Positions 32,143 through 44,404 of a stretch of 64,000 nucleotides of DNA are shown piece by piece (position 1 is the stretch's first letter; every line of letters begins with the position of its first letter). The notes under the pieces are model-generated. The model did not search any database. It was not told the origin of the DNA and saw only the letters and a list, made by a program, of their open reading frames with translations. The translations under genes and the position numbers were made by a program. The stretch covers positions 4,092,001 to 4,156,000 of the forward strand of contig JAPYXD010000714.1 of NCBI GenBank assembly GCA_030998225.1, written 5' to 3'. The DNA comes from Diplolepis rosae (taxonomy: Eukaryota; Arthropoda; Insecta; Hymenoptera; Diplolepididae).

Positions 32143-33580
32143 GAAAAATTTTAAATGAGGGGCCTGCTTGTGGCGTTATAATTTATTTAGTATAATATTG
32201 CAATATGAATTTCTTATTCCTAAAACCCAAGATAGCCGATACAAATACTGAAAGAGTCATTCACTTGTATGGAAACTGTTATGTTTTAGTTTCTTCGGCT
32301 CGCTGATTACCTTTTTATCTTGACTTGGATGACTGAATAGCCTTTTGATCAAGCCTTCGATGGCTGAATAACTTTTGATATTATCACCACCGGCTGGGAA
32401 ACCTTTTAATTTTTTCTCCACATTAGATTTGCAATTATTAAAAAAAAATGAAAAAAACAACTCAAAGGACCCATAGGTTATGGATGCCGACTACTTTGAC
32501 TTTTTATATCCCTGGAATTAATTGTATGTTTAACACAAAACTTCTCTGTGATAAATTTTTCATTATAAGCTACCATTTGGCATAGTATTCAATTTAGAAA
32601 TCGGGGACTGAAAACAGAGTATTTTTTAGCGTGGTTCTTTGCATAAACAATTTCCAGGTCATTTTTTCAGGCATATATTGCCCTGTCTAATATTTATTCT
32701 AAATTTTCGGGATGCTTGTGTGAAAAAATTCTTCACTTTTACATATTTAATGAATAGTAAATACCTTGGGCTATCGCAATATTTTCTCACTTATCAAGTT
32801 TTTTTCAATCTAAGTCAAGAAAGTTTGATAAATCTGCAACATTCATTGAATTCATTTAGCACTGCTTAATTTTTTATTCCTAGTTCATAATGATATGCTA
32901 TGTTATTTTTATTGTATAAAAATATTCTCTTTTAGAAATATATTTGTTACGATCCAAATATTCAGAATATTCAGGATACTTCTACATGTCTATATAATAT
33001 TTTATATCCAGATAGATAGGTACTCTGTCTACATAGAAGCAGAAAATCAGTTCCACCTGTTAATGACGTTTTAATTCGCGAAACTCAACCGACTACTTAA
33101 TCAGGAGTGCCACGGCAGTGCATCCATTAGTTGCCAACACATAATAAGATTATGACGCGTTTTTATTTCTCCGAAAAAACAATAGTTTCCTTAGATTGAT
33201 TTAGGATGACGTGCGACGTTCTAATATTATCCTAACTAGTTTCCAATCAATCTAAGAAAGCTATTGTTTTCTGGAGGAATTAAATTTCGGACAAATGAAA
33301 AGTCGTGTAAATGAAATTTTACCAAAGTTCCTCGTGATATAAACAGCATAGTTCACAACAACTGCAACATCTTCAAAGATAATCAGATTATGTTCTACAT
33401 AAATTCACAAAGGGGATTTTCAAATATTACATAAGCACTTTTTAGCTGACCTTTGACCCCCTCCTCCCTCCATGTAAGATGAAGTAAGCATTTGACTGAC
33501 CCCCCCACCCTCAATATCACGTGAGATTTTACTTGACGTAAATATCCATGTAGCAGTCACTTACAGAATTAGACGAAGTT
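32143..33580. other. AT-rich intron DNA with a small hairpin
   Basis: Mostly featureless. A hairpin at about 33165-33290 pairs AACAATAGTTTCCTTAGATT with a near complement around 33255-33280, arms of about 40 bp with a loop of about 45 nt. Confidence 0.5.
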
Positions 33581-33588
33581 ATGGACAC

Positions 33589-34203
33589 ATGGCTTTTAAG
33601 CGATTAGCTGACCGTTTCTGTCCCTTCGTTATAGTGAAACAAACACGAGTCAAACATCGACCATTTGTTAATGAAAATAATGCGGCTGCTATCTTAGCTT
33701 TTGCTGCACTAAATCCACATGCGAGCAGCAGGAAAATGGAAAAAAAGAGTGGAATTAGTCAGCGATCTGTATTAAGAATCTTACATCAACACAAGTTTCA
33801 TCCGTATCGTATGTCATTACATCAGGATTTATACGGAAATGATTTCCTAAAACGCGTCAATTCCTGCAATTGGATTCACAGAAAAATGAGCACAGATGTC
33901 TCGTTTCTGAGTCATCTGCTTTTTTCTGATGAAGTTAACTTCGCAAATACGGGAAATGTGAATAGGCATGATATGCATTATTGGGCAACTGAGAATCCTC
34001 GATGGATGAGAACTGTACCATTTCAACATCCGTAGTCCGTTAATTGTTGGTGCGGCATTGTCATCGATCACGTCATTGGTCCATATTTTTTTGAAGGTCG
34101 CTTGACTGGGCGAGTTTACGCAAACTTTCTTGAAAACGTACTACATCAATTAATGAAAGACGTGCCCTTGCATGTTCGCATGAACATGTGGATGCAACCA
34201 GTG
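33589..34203 (+). pseudogene. DDE transposase fragment (Tc1/mariner superfamily, insect DDE_3-type)
   Basis: The 148-codon frame has a HTH region (NPHASSRKMEKKSGISQRSV, LRILHQHKFHPYRMSLHQDL) and the first catalytic block LLFSDEVNFANTGNVNRHDM. A TAG at 34033-34035 interrupts it. The frame continues with SVNCWCGIVIDHVIGPYFF, LTGRVYANFLENVLHQLM and DVPLHVRMNMWMQ to about 34195, where similarity stops just short of the second catalytic Asp. The second half of the transposase is absent. End repeats were not found. Confidence 0.8.
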
Positions 34204-35290
34204 TGCTCAGATTGCAAACCGGGGTACCTACAGACGCGATTGCACGCCGTATCCGTGTGAAGCGAGTAGGGAGAGACGACGGGGCGCGCTGCTTTTGTTC
34301 CTTCCTTGTCGTTCTTGCGTACGAGAACGACACCTCCAACTTCTCCTTATTCGCCTCGCTTCCTCCTTGCAATGCTATTTTTAGATTTTTACGCTGTCTG
34401 TTATGAGTCGAAATTGAGAATTGTATTTTTCTTGACTCCGTGCAAAAGAGGCGGGAAGCAGACGACAATTTCGAATTTACGAAATATGTAGTTAAAGAAA
34501 TAATACTGAAGAAATAATACTTCTTTTTTCAATATTTATGGAAAAATATGCTTGATTTAAATATCTGAAAGGTCCTACGAAATTTTATAAGGATTTTTAC
34601 ACTTGAAAAATAAACGTCCAGTAAAATTTAATACCAATCAATATTTAGAATTTTAACCAATATAAAAATTAAATAGAATTTTAGGTTTTCAAATTAAATC
34701 TTAAATCATGAATTTCGGATTTCCATACATCTTGCCCGTAAATTAAAAAAATTTCCAATCAGATGATTATTTTCTATTAAGAAGAATGTCTTAATAGAAA
34801 ATTAAAATTCCTATTTAAGTTTAAAATTGATATACTCAATTTTATGTTAAAAATATTTTCATCTTACATTTTTTTTTCACAAAAAATGAAATACTCTACG
34901 TGAAGGAAAAAATTTCTAATAGAAGTACATAGATTATATTTTTGTATTTTAAACTCAAAATGTATGCTTAGGCTAAAAAAAAAGTAAGATAAAAATAATT
35001 TTAGTATAGAATTGAATATATCGATTTTGAACATGAAAAATACTTGCCTAAATTAAACTGTTGGAAGATCTTGCAAAATTAATAGGAGATTCAAAAACTC
35101 GAAATATAATTTACTAGTAAAATCAAAAGTCAAGAAATGTTAAAAATTTTGTGTCAATATATTTATTGAAAAGTTTTGTAGTTTTTAAGTCAACTACTTC
35201 ATTTTAAAAAATTCTCTATTTCGTACAGCATTTAATTTTTGAATGAAAAATCTTAATAATAAGCACAATCGACATAATAAGCCGATATTC
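34204..35290. repeat. Dispersed AT-rich repeat, relative of 8975-9240
   Basis: 34425-34640 parallels 8985-9150 (TTGACTCCGTGCAAAAGAGG; CTGAAAGGTCCTACGAAATT) and, inverted, 17270-17390. The part at 34240-34420 is GC-richer with no recognised gene. The remainder is AT-rich. Confidence 0.45.
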
Positions 35291-35769
35291 ATCAAAAGAA
35301 GGTTATGCTGACTGTTTGGTGGGATTTCAAAGGTATTGTTCATTTTGAGCTGCTCCCAAGGAACCAAACTATCCATTCGAATGTTTACTGTCGCCAGCTA
35401 ATGAAATTGGACAAAGAAATCAAGGAAAAGCGGCCAGAACTGGCAACTCGTAAAGACGTCATCTTCCATCAAGATAACGCCAGACCACATACATCTTTGG
35501 TCATTTGCAAAAAATGATTGGAGTTGAGCTGGGAAGTGATGCCTCATCGGCCCTATAGTCCTGACCTTGCAGCATCCGACTATCATTTATTCCGTCCACT
35601 TCAAAACCATTTGAATGGAAAAACCTTCGATTCAAATGAGGCTGTCAAAAATGAGTTGATTCAGTTTTTTACCTCTAAGAACCAAACTTTCTACGAAAGC
35701 GGAATTATGAAGCTGACTAAAAGATGGCAAAAGGTCATCGAACAAAATGGTCCATACATAATTGGTTAA
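35291..35769 (+). pseudogene. mariner transposase, C-terminal half
   Basis: The frame begins without its N-terminal half: MLTVWWDFKGIVHFELLPRN, then VIFHQDNARPHTS (second catalytic Asp), a TGA at 35515-35517, then LELSWEVMPHRPYSPDLAAS with DYHLF (third Asp) and the end RWQKVIEQNGPYIIG-stop. Everything after the TGA is in the same frame, so one substitution broke it. It is a mauritiana/mellifera-like mariner, but a different copy from the one at 31.6 kb, which has its own two ends. Confidence 0.88.
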
Positions 35770-36065
35770 TGTTTGTTATTTGTATTAATAGACTTGCTTT
35801 GAAATTTTTTCAAACAAACACCAAGTTGATTGATACTGAGCGTTTGAACAAATGAAAAGGAATAAATTGATTTTTAAACAAACGAGCTCTAGTTATTATA
35901 ATTTTGGCAACGATAATTGGAGTTGAAATTAAAAGGTGAAAAATTGTGGAACAAAGTTTAACTTACTTGCATAATTTATTTTTTGCTTCGGTGAAATTTA
36001 TCAACTGAGGTGAACATTTTTGTTGGAGAATTTAACGCACAGAAAAATGAGTGGGAAAGATACTA
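35770..36065. other. AT-rich intron DNA
   Basis: No feature is recognised; the mariner 3' end repeat could not be placed. Confidence 0.4.
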
Positions 36066-36586
36066 GTATATTATGTGGCTAGGCGCATAATGAGGGTTAT
36101 CACGCGACGTGCGACAATGCTCGCAGGAGATCGAAGCCGAGTCGCGATCAGTCCTGCGAGCATTTCAAGCGACTCTCGTAATTACCCGAATTGTGTGCAT
36201 TGGCACATATTCTATTTCATGTGACTTCGGTGCGTATACGAGTTTTTATGCGTAAACACGAATCTAAAATCTAGTATTCATCATGATTCTCGTCCATTGC
36301 ACTTGATATTTCGCGACTAGTTCCGGACATTTTGATTTTCTCGATTTTGTGTAGTAGTAGCGTATTGTAATAGAGCATGCGCAATTCAAATGTACAAGGC
36401 CTTGTCATTACGGTGCCAACGCTGTACGAAGAAGAAGAATAAGAAGAAGATTACGCTCCGCTGTATGGTTATAGGCACATGCGCACTTCAATTTTTACAT
36501 TACATTCCTCTGAATCGTAATATACAACATTACGCTACTCTCAACTGTAGCGTAAAACGATTTTACGCGCTGGAGGCACATAAAAT
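36066..36586. mobile_element. MITE-like dispersed element, copy 2
   Basis: Homologous along its length to 26083-26672, including the hairpin arm GCGACAATGCTCGCAGGA (36111-36128) and a partly decayed partner. It has only one 11-bp unit (GAAGCCGAGTC) where copy 1 has seven. The ends TTATGTGGCTAGGCGC and GCGCTGGAGGCACATAA match those of copy 1. A third, partial copy lies at about 39395-39535. Confidence 0.75.
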
Positions 36587-37258
36587 ATTAAAATTGCTGT
36601 ACGTTACCTCATTCTGGTATCTTTACCCTAGTAACCTTATCCTACAGGATGTCGTGGAAGCAGAAGCAAGGCAGAGAACACGTTCTAGTTGCTGAAGTTC
36701 TGGGTAATCCGGGCCAAACTTCATTTGAGGTCTTCATGGTCCTAAAAAAGAACCACTCTTGTCTTTACGCGATTCACTCGCGCACACACCCATTTTCTCA
36801 ATTTTGAACTTAATATTTTTAAGAAGAGAGAGAGACAGATGGCTTCTAAACAGAAGAAAAGCAGTTCTTTTCAATTGCCTGTCCTTCGCCACTCTTGTCT
36901 TACAATAAACCTACGAGGGCTGTTCAATAAGTCCGTGACTTCTCGAAAGATGGTGCTGTTATCGTAAATATGTTACCACTCTAAGAGAATACCATCTGAT
37001 ATAAGTGCGTATATAAATGTTATAAGGAGTCTGCTCCATCGCATGGCATGTTTCATAAGTGATTCACTGAATTTCGTTGCGGCCGTATTAGCACAAGTGA
37101 TGCTGAGCGTCCTGGCCGTCCAAAAGAGGTGATTTCTCAGTAAATGATCGATAAAATCCACGACATCGTACTCAACGATCGTCGATTGAAAGTGCGTGAG
37201 ATTAGTGGGACTGTAAATATTTCAGTGGGACGCGTATGGTAAATTTTACATGAATGTA

Positions 37259-38998
37259 CAGTACAGTCGGAAAGTATTAGAACAAGATAAAAAAAAAATG
37301 TTTTTGTCAGTTTATCGTATCATTTATTGAAATATTATTCACATATGCGCGGTAGTTTTGTACGTTCAATTAGCTTCATGATTCGAAGACATTTTTAATG
37401 CATTTTACTGAAATTTTCATCAAAATTTATAAGGAAGCAGTGAATATGTTACTTCAAGCGATTTTCTTGAAAATGGCCACCTTTTGCTTTAATGGCTGCA
37501 GCGCACAATTTTGGCATTCTTTCGATAACTTTTTGAAGTGTTTGAGGTGGAATATTATTTCGACGTTTCGTTCGAACAATCCCAGAGACCCGGAAGTGGT
37601 CCAATTCTTCCCACAATAGCTCGATGGGATTTAAATCGGGGGATTGAGGCGGCCATTCCATTATATTAAGGTCACCTGCGACTTTTTTTCGTTCCAGATA
37701 AGAAGTACAAAGTTTTGATGTATGTTTCGGATCTTTATCTTGTTAGAAAATGAGTCCACGACCAATTAAATTGATGCCAGATGGTATTGCATGGCGTTGG
37801 AGTATACTGTGACACTGCTCTTTTTTCGTAATTCCTTCAATTTTTTTAAGTTTACCAACGCCAACGTGGCTGAAATAGCCCCAAACCATTACTGAGCCAC
37901 CGCCATGTTTTACAGTTGAAAGAATACAATCTGGTTTGAATCTTTCATTGACTATTCTGCGAACATATTGACGCTGATGGCTACCGAAAAGTTAGAATTT
38001 TGTTTCGTCTGACCATAAAACTGATTTCCACTGATCAATCGTCCAGTCGACATGTTCTTGATCGAACTTCAGTCTTTTTTGTTTATTTACTGACCGTAGA
38101 AGTGGTTTTCTGACAGCAATGCGTCCAATCATACCTTTTTCTTTAAGCCGGCCTTTGAATGTCGTGAGCGATATTGGTGAATCCAAGTCTTCATTGATTT
38201 CAGCACAAATTTCTGATGCAGATCAATCATACCTTTTTCTTTAAGCCGGCCTTTGAATGTCGTGAGCGATATTGGTGAATCCAAGTCTTCATTGATTTCA
38301 GCACAAATTTCTGATGCAGATTTCTGTCGATTGCCCTTACTTATTGCATATATTTTTTGTTGCCGATTCTCTGATTTGTCTTTCTTGGTCGACTAGATCG
38401 TTTTCTGTTAGTATTTTGTCCAGTTTCTCGATATCTTCTTATGGCCGTATGAACTGAACACAAAGATATTTTCAATATTTTGACTATTTCTCGATAGTTT
38501 TTGCCTGTTTTTCGAAAAATAATGATTTGGGCCCGTTTCTCAACAGATATTTCCTTTCGCTTGACCATTTTCAATCTGGGAAAATACCATTCTGAGGCTA
38601 TTTCAACGAAAAAGCGGGAACAATTACGCATAAACGCAACGACTGTCAAATTAACAGACTTACAGTTCTTTATGACACTTCAATGCACCAGACACGATAA
38701 TACTATCTTTTTTTGTTTAAATGATTGACATGTAACCTTTTAAACCGCAGCCGAATCGATTTTTGTGCGAAGAACAACTGTGGCAGTTTTGGACACTTCA
38801 CGATTTTCGGCCATAGGCTGTTTTCTTATAAATTTCGATGGAAATTTCAGTTAAATGCATTAAAAATGTCTTCAAATCATAAAGCTACGTTGAACGTACA
38901 AAACTACTGCAAATATGTGAATAATTTTTTAATAAATGATACGATAAACTGACAAAAACAACTTCTTTATCTTGTTCTAATACTTTCCGACTGTACTG
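37259..38998 (-). mobile_element. Tc1-like transposon with about 190-bp inverted repeats (1,740 bp)
   Basis: Ends CAGTACAGTCGGAAAGTATT and the complement extend as inverted arms of roughly 190 bp, the IR/DR style of some Tc1 elements. They are flanked by TA (37257-37258, 38999-39000). The minus-strand transposase is in pieces: HTH part 38649-38341 (MVKRKEISVEKRAQIIIFRK, YREIVKILKISLCSVHTAI), a middle piece at 38186-37992 with WKSVLWSDETKF (first catalytic Asp), and an end at 37661-37449 with WPPQSPDLNPIELLWEELD (last DDE block). A 98-bp tandem duplication (38126-38321) and frameshifts make it non-functional. Confidence 0.93.
38126..38321. repeat. 98-bp tandem duplication inside the Tc1 transposase
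   Basis: The block beginning CAATCATACCTTTTTCTTTA at 38126 repeats at 38224 with apparently no differences. 98 is not a multiple of 3, so the duplication shifts the reading frame. Confidence 0.9.
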
Positions 38999-39170
38999 TA
39001 AAAGGGGACTATGTTGAAAAATGAATAAGAATTTTTGTTATAAAAAGTGTTCTTCACTTCAAAGTCACGGACTTATTGAACAGCCCTCGTATTTGTGGCT
39101 ATAAAACGATAAATTTCTCGTCGTTTTGAGATTCGACGAAACGTAGATTTTCTTAGTTAGTTATTACTGC

Positions 39171-40822
39171 ACTAACTAGATTTTTAGCTTCAGATAGCGA
39201 CCCACTATTAACACTTTCGGCTAAACAACGGCCGGCGAGCTTCTATGTAATCAAAACCCGAAACTGAGCAGTGAGAGTATTTTGGGATGCTCTCAGTATC
39301 ACGATCCCGCGTTTGGCTTCCGTCGAAGAGAAGATTTTATTATTATTTACATCCGCCAAATTGCTTATCTGAACCGCTGATGGTTAAAGTAGAGAATAGT
39401 ATGTTATGCAATCAGTCCTGCGCGCATTGTAAGCAAGTTTCGTAATGACTCGAATTGTGCGCATGAGCGCATATACTATTTTATGTGACTGCGGCGCATT
39501 TACAAGTTTTTCTGTTTATACTCGAATTCAATCGTCACATTTTCGGTAATAGAAAATTACGCAATTGACATGAGACGCGTTCTCTCAATAGTCAACACAT
39601 GAGTGGCTTGGAGAGAACGATTTGTAAGTTAGATTGTAATAACGTGAAACATCATTGTATTTGTAAGTTAGATTGTAATAACGTGAAACATCATTGTATT
39701 TTATTTATTAGTGTACAAAATTTGATTGTTTTGTTGATATGCTTTTATTCAGTTCCGCAAAATATTTTTGAGTGAAAAACTACAGTAATATCGAGTTGAA
39801 ATAGCAAACTAAAGTGATAATTTATACTGATGTGAAATACGAGATACAATTCCAGTTTAATTGTGATGAAAATGATTGACTATAAGTGATTCACTATGAA
39901 GTGAATTCAAAAATATCATTTGAAAATAAAAGTACAATTTTGGAATTTTACGAAAATGCTCGTTTTTACACTCCATCTTAAAGTTGATGCCACGCTAACA
40001 TCTGTAAACGAAATCACGCGCAATTTGTTTGTAAAGGAAGCTAAGAGTGACAGCTAACAAATTCCAGAAGGAAAAAATCATAACATTGAAAGAGGCCATT
40101 CAAGAAGATGGTCAAGGACATCTATATGTGAAATCGACAACTACTTCTGGGACAACCCAATACTATAAAAAGAATTCTTTTTTTCAAAACAAACTATGCT
40201 GTATATTTTTGATTATTTTTGAGAACATATGACGATAAAAAAAATAAAAAGTTCGTTACACGAGGCTTCACAAACTTCAGCCAAATAAGTTGAGGCAGTG
40301 ATCTAAATTCTAGCCACTGAAATTGGAATTCGAAACTTGTCAAACTAGAATGCTTAATGATGACCCATGTGCACCCTATCGATTCCAAACACAAGATATA
40401 TCTCAAATCAAAAAAAGTCATTCTAACATATAATTTTCTTTGATTTAATTTATTCTTTTTTGTGAGTATAGATCATTCCGTTTGAAAAATTAAAAGTGCC
40501 TTTCCATAGACCTCAAAAAGTGACTTTCACCTAAATGACCTATATAAAGATGAATATAATATGTTTCAACCACCCGTCCACTGTGAAACTTTTTAAAAAC
40601 TCTTTGAAATTAGTTAGTACGTTGCTGAAATCTTCAGAAAGTTTGGATTGAGTAATGCATGCATACTTTTTATCAATTAACAATGCCATTGTAGATATTC
40701 CTTCTATAAATCCTTTTTGACCATTGATATCGATAAGGTATATTAGCCTCATGATGATTGGAGGGGGGGGGGGGGGCATTGTTGTTTAAAATGTTAAAGT
40801 CAATTTTTGGATTATTTTTTAG
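39171..40822. other. Intron 2 distal part
   Basis: Holds the third partial copy of the MITE at 39395-39535, a short direct repeat of about 39 bp (ATTTGTAAGTTAGATTGTAA at 39619 and 39658), and a run of about 14 G near 40763-40777 on an AT-rich background. It ends at the acceptor TTTTTTAG (40815-40822). No gene is seen. Confidence 0.5.
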
Positions 40823-41161
40823 GAAGAAGATTATGCAGACCGTATACATTCAAAAGATAGAGAAGCCATTAAGAGATTAATCATAAACTTGATGTTGCAC
40901 TCGCCCGATGGAATTCAAAAGCAACTATCTGATGCAATATCAATAATTGGTAAACACGACTTTCCAGACAAATGGCCAGATTTGATTGATCAAATGGTAG
41001 ATAAATTCAATACTGGGGATTTTCACATTATTAATGGTGTTCTCCACACAGCCCATTCTCTATTCAAAAAATATCGTTACGAATTCAAAAGTCAAAGTTT
41101 GTGGACAGAAATTAAATTTGTACTAGATCAGTTTGCTAAACCGCTTACGGATCTCTTCTTG
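40823..41161 (+). CDS. CSE1L: CSE1L/CAS exportin-2, coding exon 3
   Basis: It runs from the acceptor TTTTTTAG to the donor GTAAGG at 41162 and encodes 113 residues: EEDYADRIHSKDREAIKRLI, then the strongly conserved SPDGIQKQLSDAISIIGKHD and FPDKWPDLIDQMVDKFNTGD, FHIINGVLHTAHSLFKKYRY and WTEIKFVLDQFAKPLTDLFL. These are HEAT repeats 2-4 of the karyopherin. With exons 1 and 2 this gives about 190 of the roughly 970 residues of the family. The remaining exons were not found in the window. Confidence 0.96.
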
Positions 41162-43350
41162 GTAAGGAATTTTCTTTTATTAAATATGTCGTTAGATAAA
41201 ATATTTTGGAATAAAAATAACTAGGAATACATTTTTTAAAGTTCTAAAGATGCTCTTATATTCATCAGGTTGCTGTAAAGATTTTGAAACATTTATTTTG
41301 CCTTTTTTACTACATGAAGTAAAAACATTAAATCCCAAGGGATCAAGGCAACTTCGATCTGTTACGTACGTTTATTTTGATTAAACTAGACTGCAAGAAA
41401 AAAAGTCTGTTATGCTTATAACACTCGTGTTTAATCTTTATAGGGGTCCGTGGAGGCTCTAAACTGCCAAATTTAATTTCGAAAAAAATTAATTCGAACC
41501 TATTTTTTTTTCGTGGGATCTTCTGACTCTCTCTTCTGACTGAAGAGGCTGTCTCTGGGAAAACAATAAGAAAATTGCATATAAATTATTGAATGTAAGG
41601 CTAAAAATGCTTTAATAGAATTAAAGCGATATGATTGGATTTAATGCTCTTAATTTGAAAATTTATTGAATAAAAGCATTAAGGTTATACAAAAAAAACA
41701 TTTACGATTATGTACGAATATATATATATAGGCGTCGATACCCTTACTTGTTTGTAAGTCTGAAACCCACCATTCCTGGATAAAGGAAAGAGAAAAACGT
41801 GATCCTTGGCCATTTATTCTTACGAAAATGGGCAAACATGTTTTCCTATTTGGTCGTTGCCTGAAAGGACAACTCCAGTCCATTTATGCTGCGAAAACGA
41901 ACACACACACACGCTACACAAATACCGTTTTGCGACTTGTCCGTTAGTTTCAATAAGAGAAAATAACGGCTGGCTTTCAATCAGTAAAAGGTTGAGTGCT
42001 TTCAAACTCGCCTTTTTTGCCGCTAAATTTTGTTTATCAGTCCTACTTTAAATATTTTATAGAAAATTATTACTACCATTTTGAGATGCAGTAGTATCAA
42101 TTTTCTTTCGATTTCTCGCTAAAGTATGCCGTTTTCTTTTTCTCTAATAAGAACTGAGAGAACTTTCATTGGACCTTAAATGGTCCGTTGAAGATTATTT
42201 ACACCCAAGAGTAATCCCCAGTTCACGGCCCTAACTAAGTGATAGGATGCACTTGTTTAAAACCGAGAACAGGTAGGGTGAAGGAAACTCTGTTTCCTTA
42301 TTATTTTGAGGTCTAACTGATGTCAAGCTGCTTGAAGGACTGTGAATATGTTTTTTTCTTGATCTGGCTCGTAAGTTCAACGTAAGATGAACACAGTAGG
42401 AAGTTTTTTAAGTTAGGACGATTTTAGTTTCCAGTAATTTTCAAACTAAATTGAAGTAATCAAGTAGTCTGATCTTTTAATAATTTATATTGATTGAAAG
42501 TATCAATATAATTATTATATTCAATGGATGAGTCTTTGATTGTAGTTTTTATAAAAGGACATGGCTTTTGTTGTGGGAGATCAGCTGGCTTAATTATATA
42601 GGTGAGGATAGCCGCGGGTAAAGGAGAGTGTGGGTTATATGCTGGACCTCGCGTTGAACTACAGAGGCGGATCATGCAATTGCTGAGAAGAAATAAAATT
42701 GGTGCATATCGTGATTCCTGTAGGTGCGTGCTCTGTATTTGTTTTATGTTACACTCTTTTTCATTCTCTCCATCGAGGGACTTACATTAGCGCAACACTG
42801 TTGTTGCTCGTTCCTTTTCACTCTTACATTTTCTTTCTCTATCCGTCTCTACACTTCTCCTCACTCTCTTCCTCCTTCATCCTCATACTTCGCGTGCTTT
42901 TCCATTCTCCAGTTTCCTTTATATTTTATTCTATATATTGATTAAGTGCTTATAAACTCTGGCGTATAAACTTATTCTTATTAATGCGAGTTTCATATGA
43001 ATATATGTAACGAATATATGTAACGAACGATACAAACTGTGACCTTGCTTCATTTGTAAGTCATGAATTCTATGTTCTAAATTCAAAATTCTATGCAATA
43101 TCAATTCGGGATCTAAAAAAAAAAAAAAAAATTCAACTTCCTTATTTTGCACGAAACACAAACTTCGACATCTTCTTTGTTATTAGCCGAAACTTCTACA
43201 ATTTCGAAACATATTCGTTTTGACTGGAATGAAAATTTGACTTAATTAAATCTCCTTTTGTAAAAATGATAGATTTTGACATATTTTAATCTAAATGAAA
43301 AGTATATGTACATTAAAATATATTTGAAAATAATAAGCCAAATAGTTCTA
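41162..43350. other. Start of CSE1L intron 3, no gene seen
   Basis: AT-rich. 41880-42100 is weakly related to the old repeat at 17935-18150. 42760-42920 is a pyrimidine-rich tract (TTTC/CTCC runs). An A-run lies at 43117-43131. I searched by eye for the next CSE1L segment (a FYSLNFQDLPEFFED-like sequence) and did not find it. Confidence 0.45.
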
Positions 43351-44010
43351 CACTGAATGAAAAAACGAGCTCCAAATGCATGAAAATCTAGCGAATAGCA
43401 TATGAAACTCAGGCGATGCTTGTATGAATTCCTGCTTTAAACGAATGATGAAATTCGTGGACGAAAGGCGTGTTATGAGAGCTCCAACTGCATGAATTTA
43501 TTGCGCTAGTAGGCTCGATATTAAGCATTAGAAGCACACAAAGATTCGACCTCTCAACGCACGAGTTTAATGCTTTTGGAGCATGAAATTCGAACAACGA
43601 CGATTCTGAAACAAAAGACAGTGTGCAATACATATAGTTTCTGCGAATGTGTTAAGTCATAGACGTGAATGTTTCATATACAAAGAAATTTTCTTGGTAT
43701 TTATCATAAGCCAAAACGAATGGGACTAGCTTCTTATCTCGTCGCTTGACGAGAAAGCATTTCTCTCATGCCGAGAAAGCATGAAATTCGTGCGTTTGAG
43801 GTAAACTCATCCCTAACCTTCAAACGCAGGAAATACTTGCTCTTTTCGGTCAGTGTTTGGACTTCACAAGCAAGACATTAGTGCTTTTCTCGCAAAGACT
43901 TAAGACCTTAACTTATTAAGCATAAATTCGTGCGTTGAAAGCATGCTACGACCCCGTAATAAGAGTACAGATCACTCTCATGCTTCTAGAGCTCGTTTTT
44001 TCTTTCAGTA
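43351..44010. mobile_element. MITE with CACTGAATGAAAAAACGAGC ends (660 bp)
   Basis: Left end CACTGAATGAAAAAACGAGC; the right end is the complement of TACTGAAAGAAAAAACGAGC. TA flanks both sides (43349-43350, 44011-44012). The inside repeats GCATGAAATTCGTGCG-like words in both orientations. There is no coding sequence. TA targets fit a Tc1/mariner-mobilised MITE. Confidence 0.75.
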
Positions 44011-44404
44011 TAGGAGTTCACATATTAAATACCCTATTTAATACTGAAACATTTGGCTATTTCGCGGTTTCTTGATATTGAATTTTAAGGTTTTTTTGAT
44101 AGAATTTTATTGCCTAACTTGGTCAAAATTCACCAATTTTAAGATTCCTCATTTTGGGTTACACGAAGGGGGAAAATTTCACGTAATTAAGTTCTTTATT
44201 TTAACGCCTAATGACATAAAAAAAACTCACGTTTTAAATGCCTTTCAATAGACAGAGTTTACAACGCCCGAATCCTTGGTCCAACGTTATAGGTTGCTTT
44301 TCCTTTCTTTTCAAATCTAGAAAATAAAGGAAAAGATTGTTCAATTGTTCGCGTTCTTTAAACACGTTCTAATTTTTGGGGAGTCCCTACCACCATAAAA
44401 TAAT
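44011..44404. other. AT-rich intron DNA
   Basis: No readable motif. It may hold the decayed 5' part of the integrase relic that follows. Confidence 0.35.

Larger units (their letters stand above)
36914..39089 (+). mobile_element. mariner remnant hosting a Tc1-like insertion
   Basis: Ends CGAGGGCTGTTCAATAAGTC and the exact complement (39070-39089), with TA on both sides (36912-36913, 39090-39091). Without the Tc1 and its TA duplication only about 434 bp remains. It includes a transposase scrap (AERPGRPKE-like, IDKIHDIVLNDRRLKVREIS at about 37080-37230) of the mariner N-terminal HTH region. The catalytic part is deleted. Confidence 0.88.
36690..39170. repeat. Older dispersed repeat interrupted by a mariner-Tc1 nest
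   Basis: The flanks 36765-36912 and 39092-39160 together resemble the uninterrupted stretch at 17935-18150, for example CTCGTCGTTTTGAGATTCGA on the right side. The mariner at 36914-39089 sits between them. Confidence 0.5.

Noticed and set aside
42699..42945. Hydrophobic 73-80 codon frames (SFSIRLYTSPHSLPPSSSYF type)
   Set aside because: They are translations of a pyrimidine-rich tract; low complexity explains both the hydrophobicity and the open frames.
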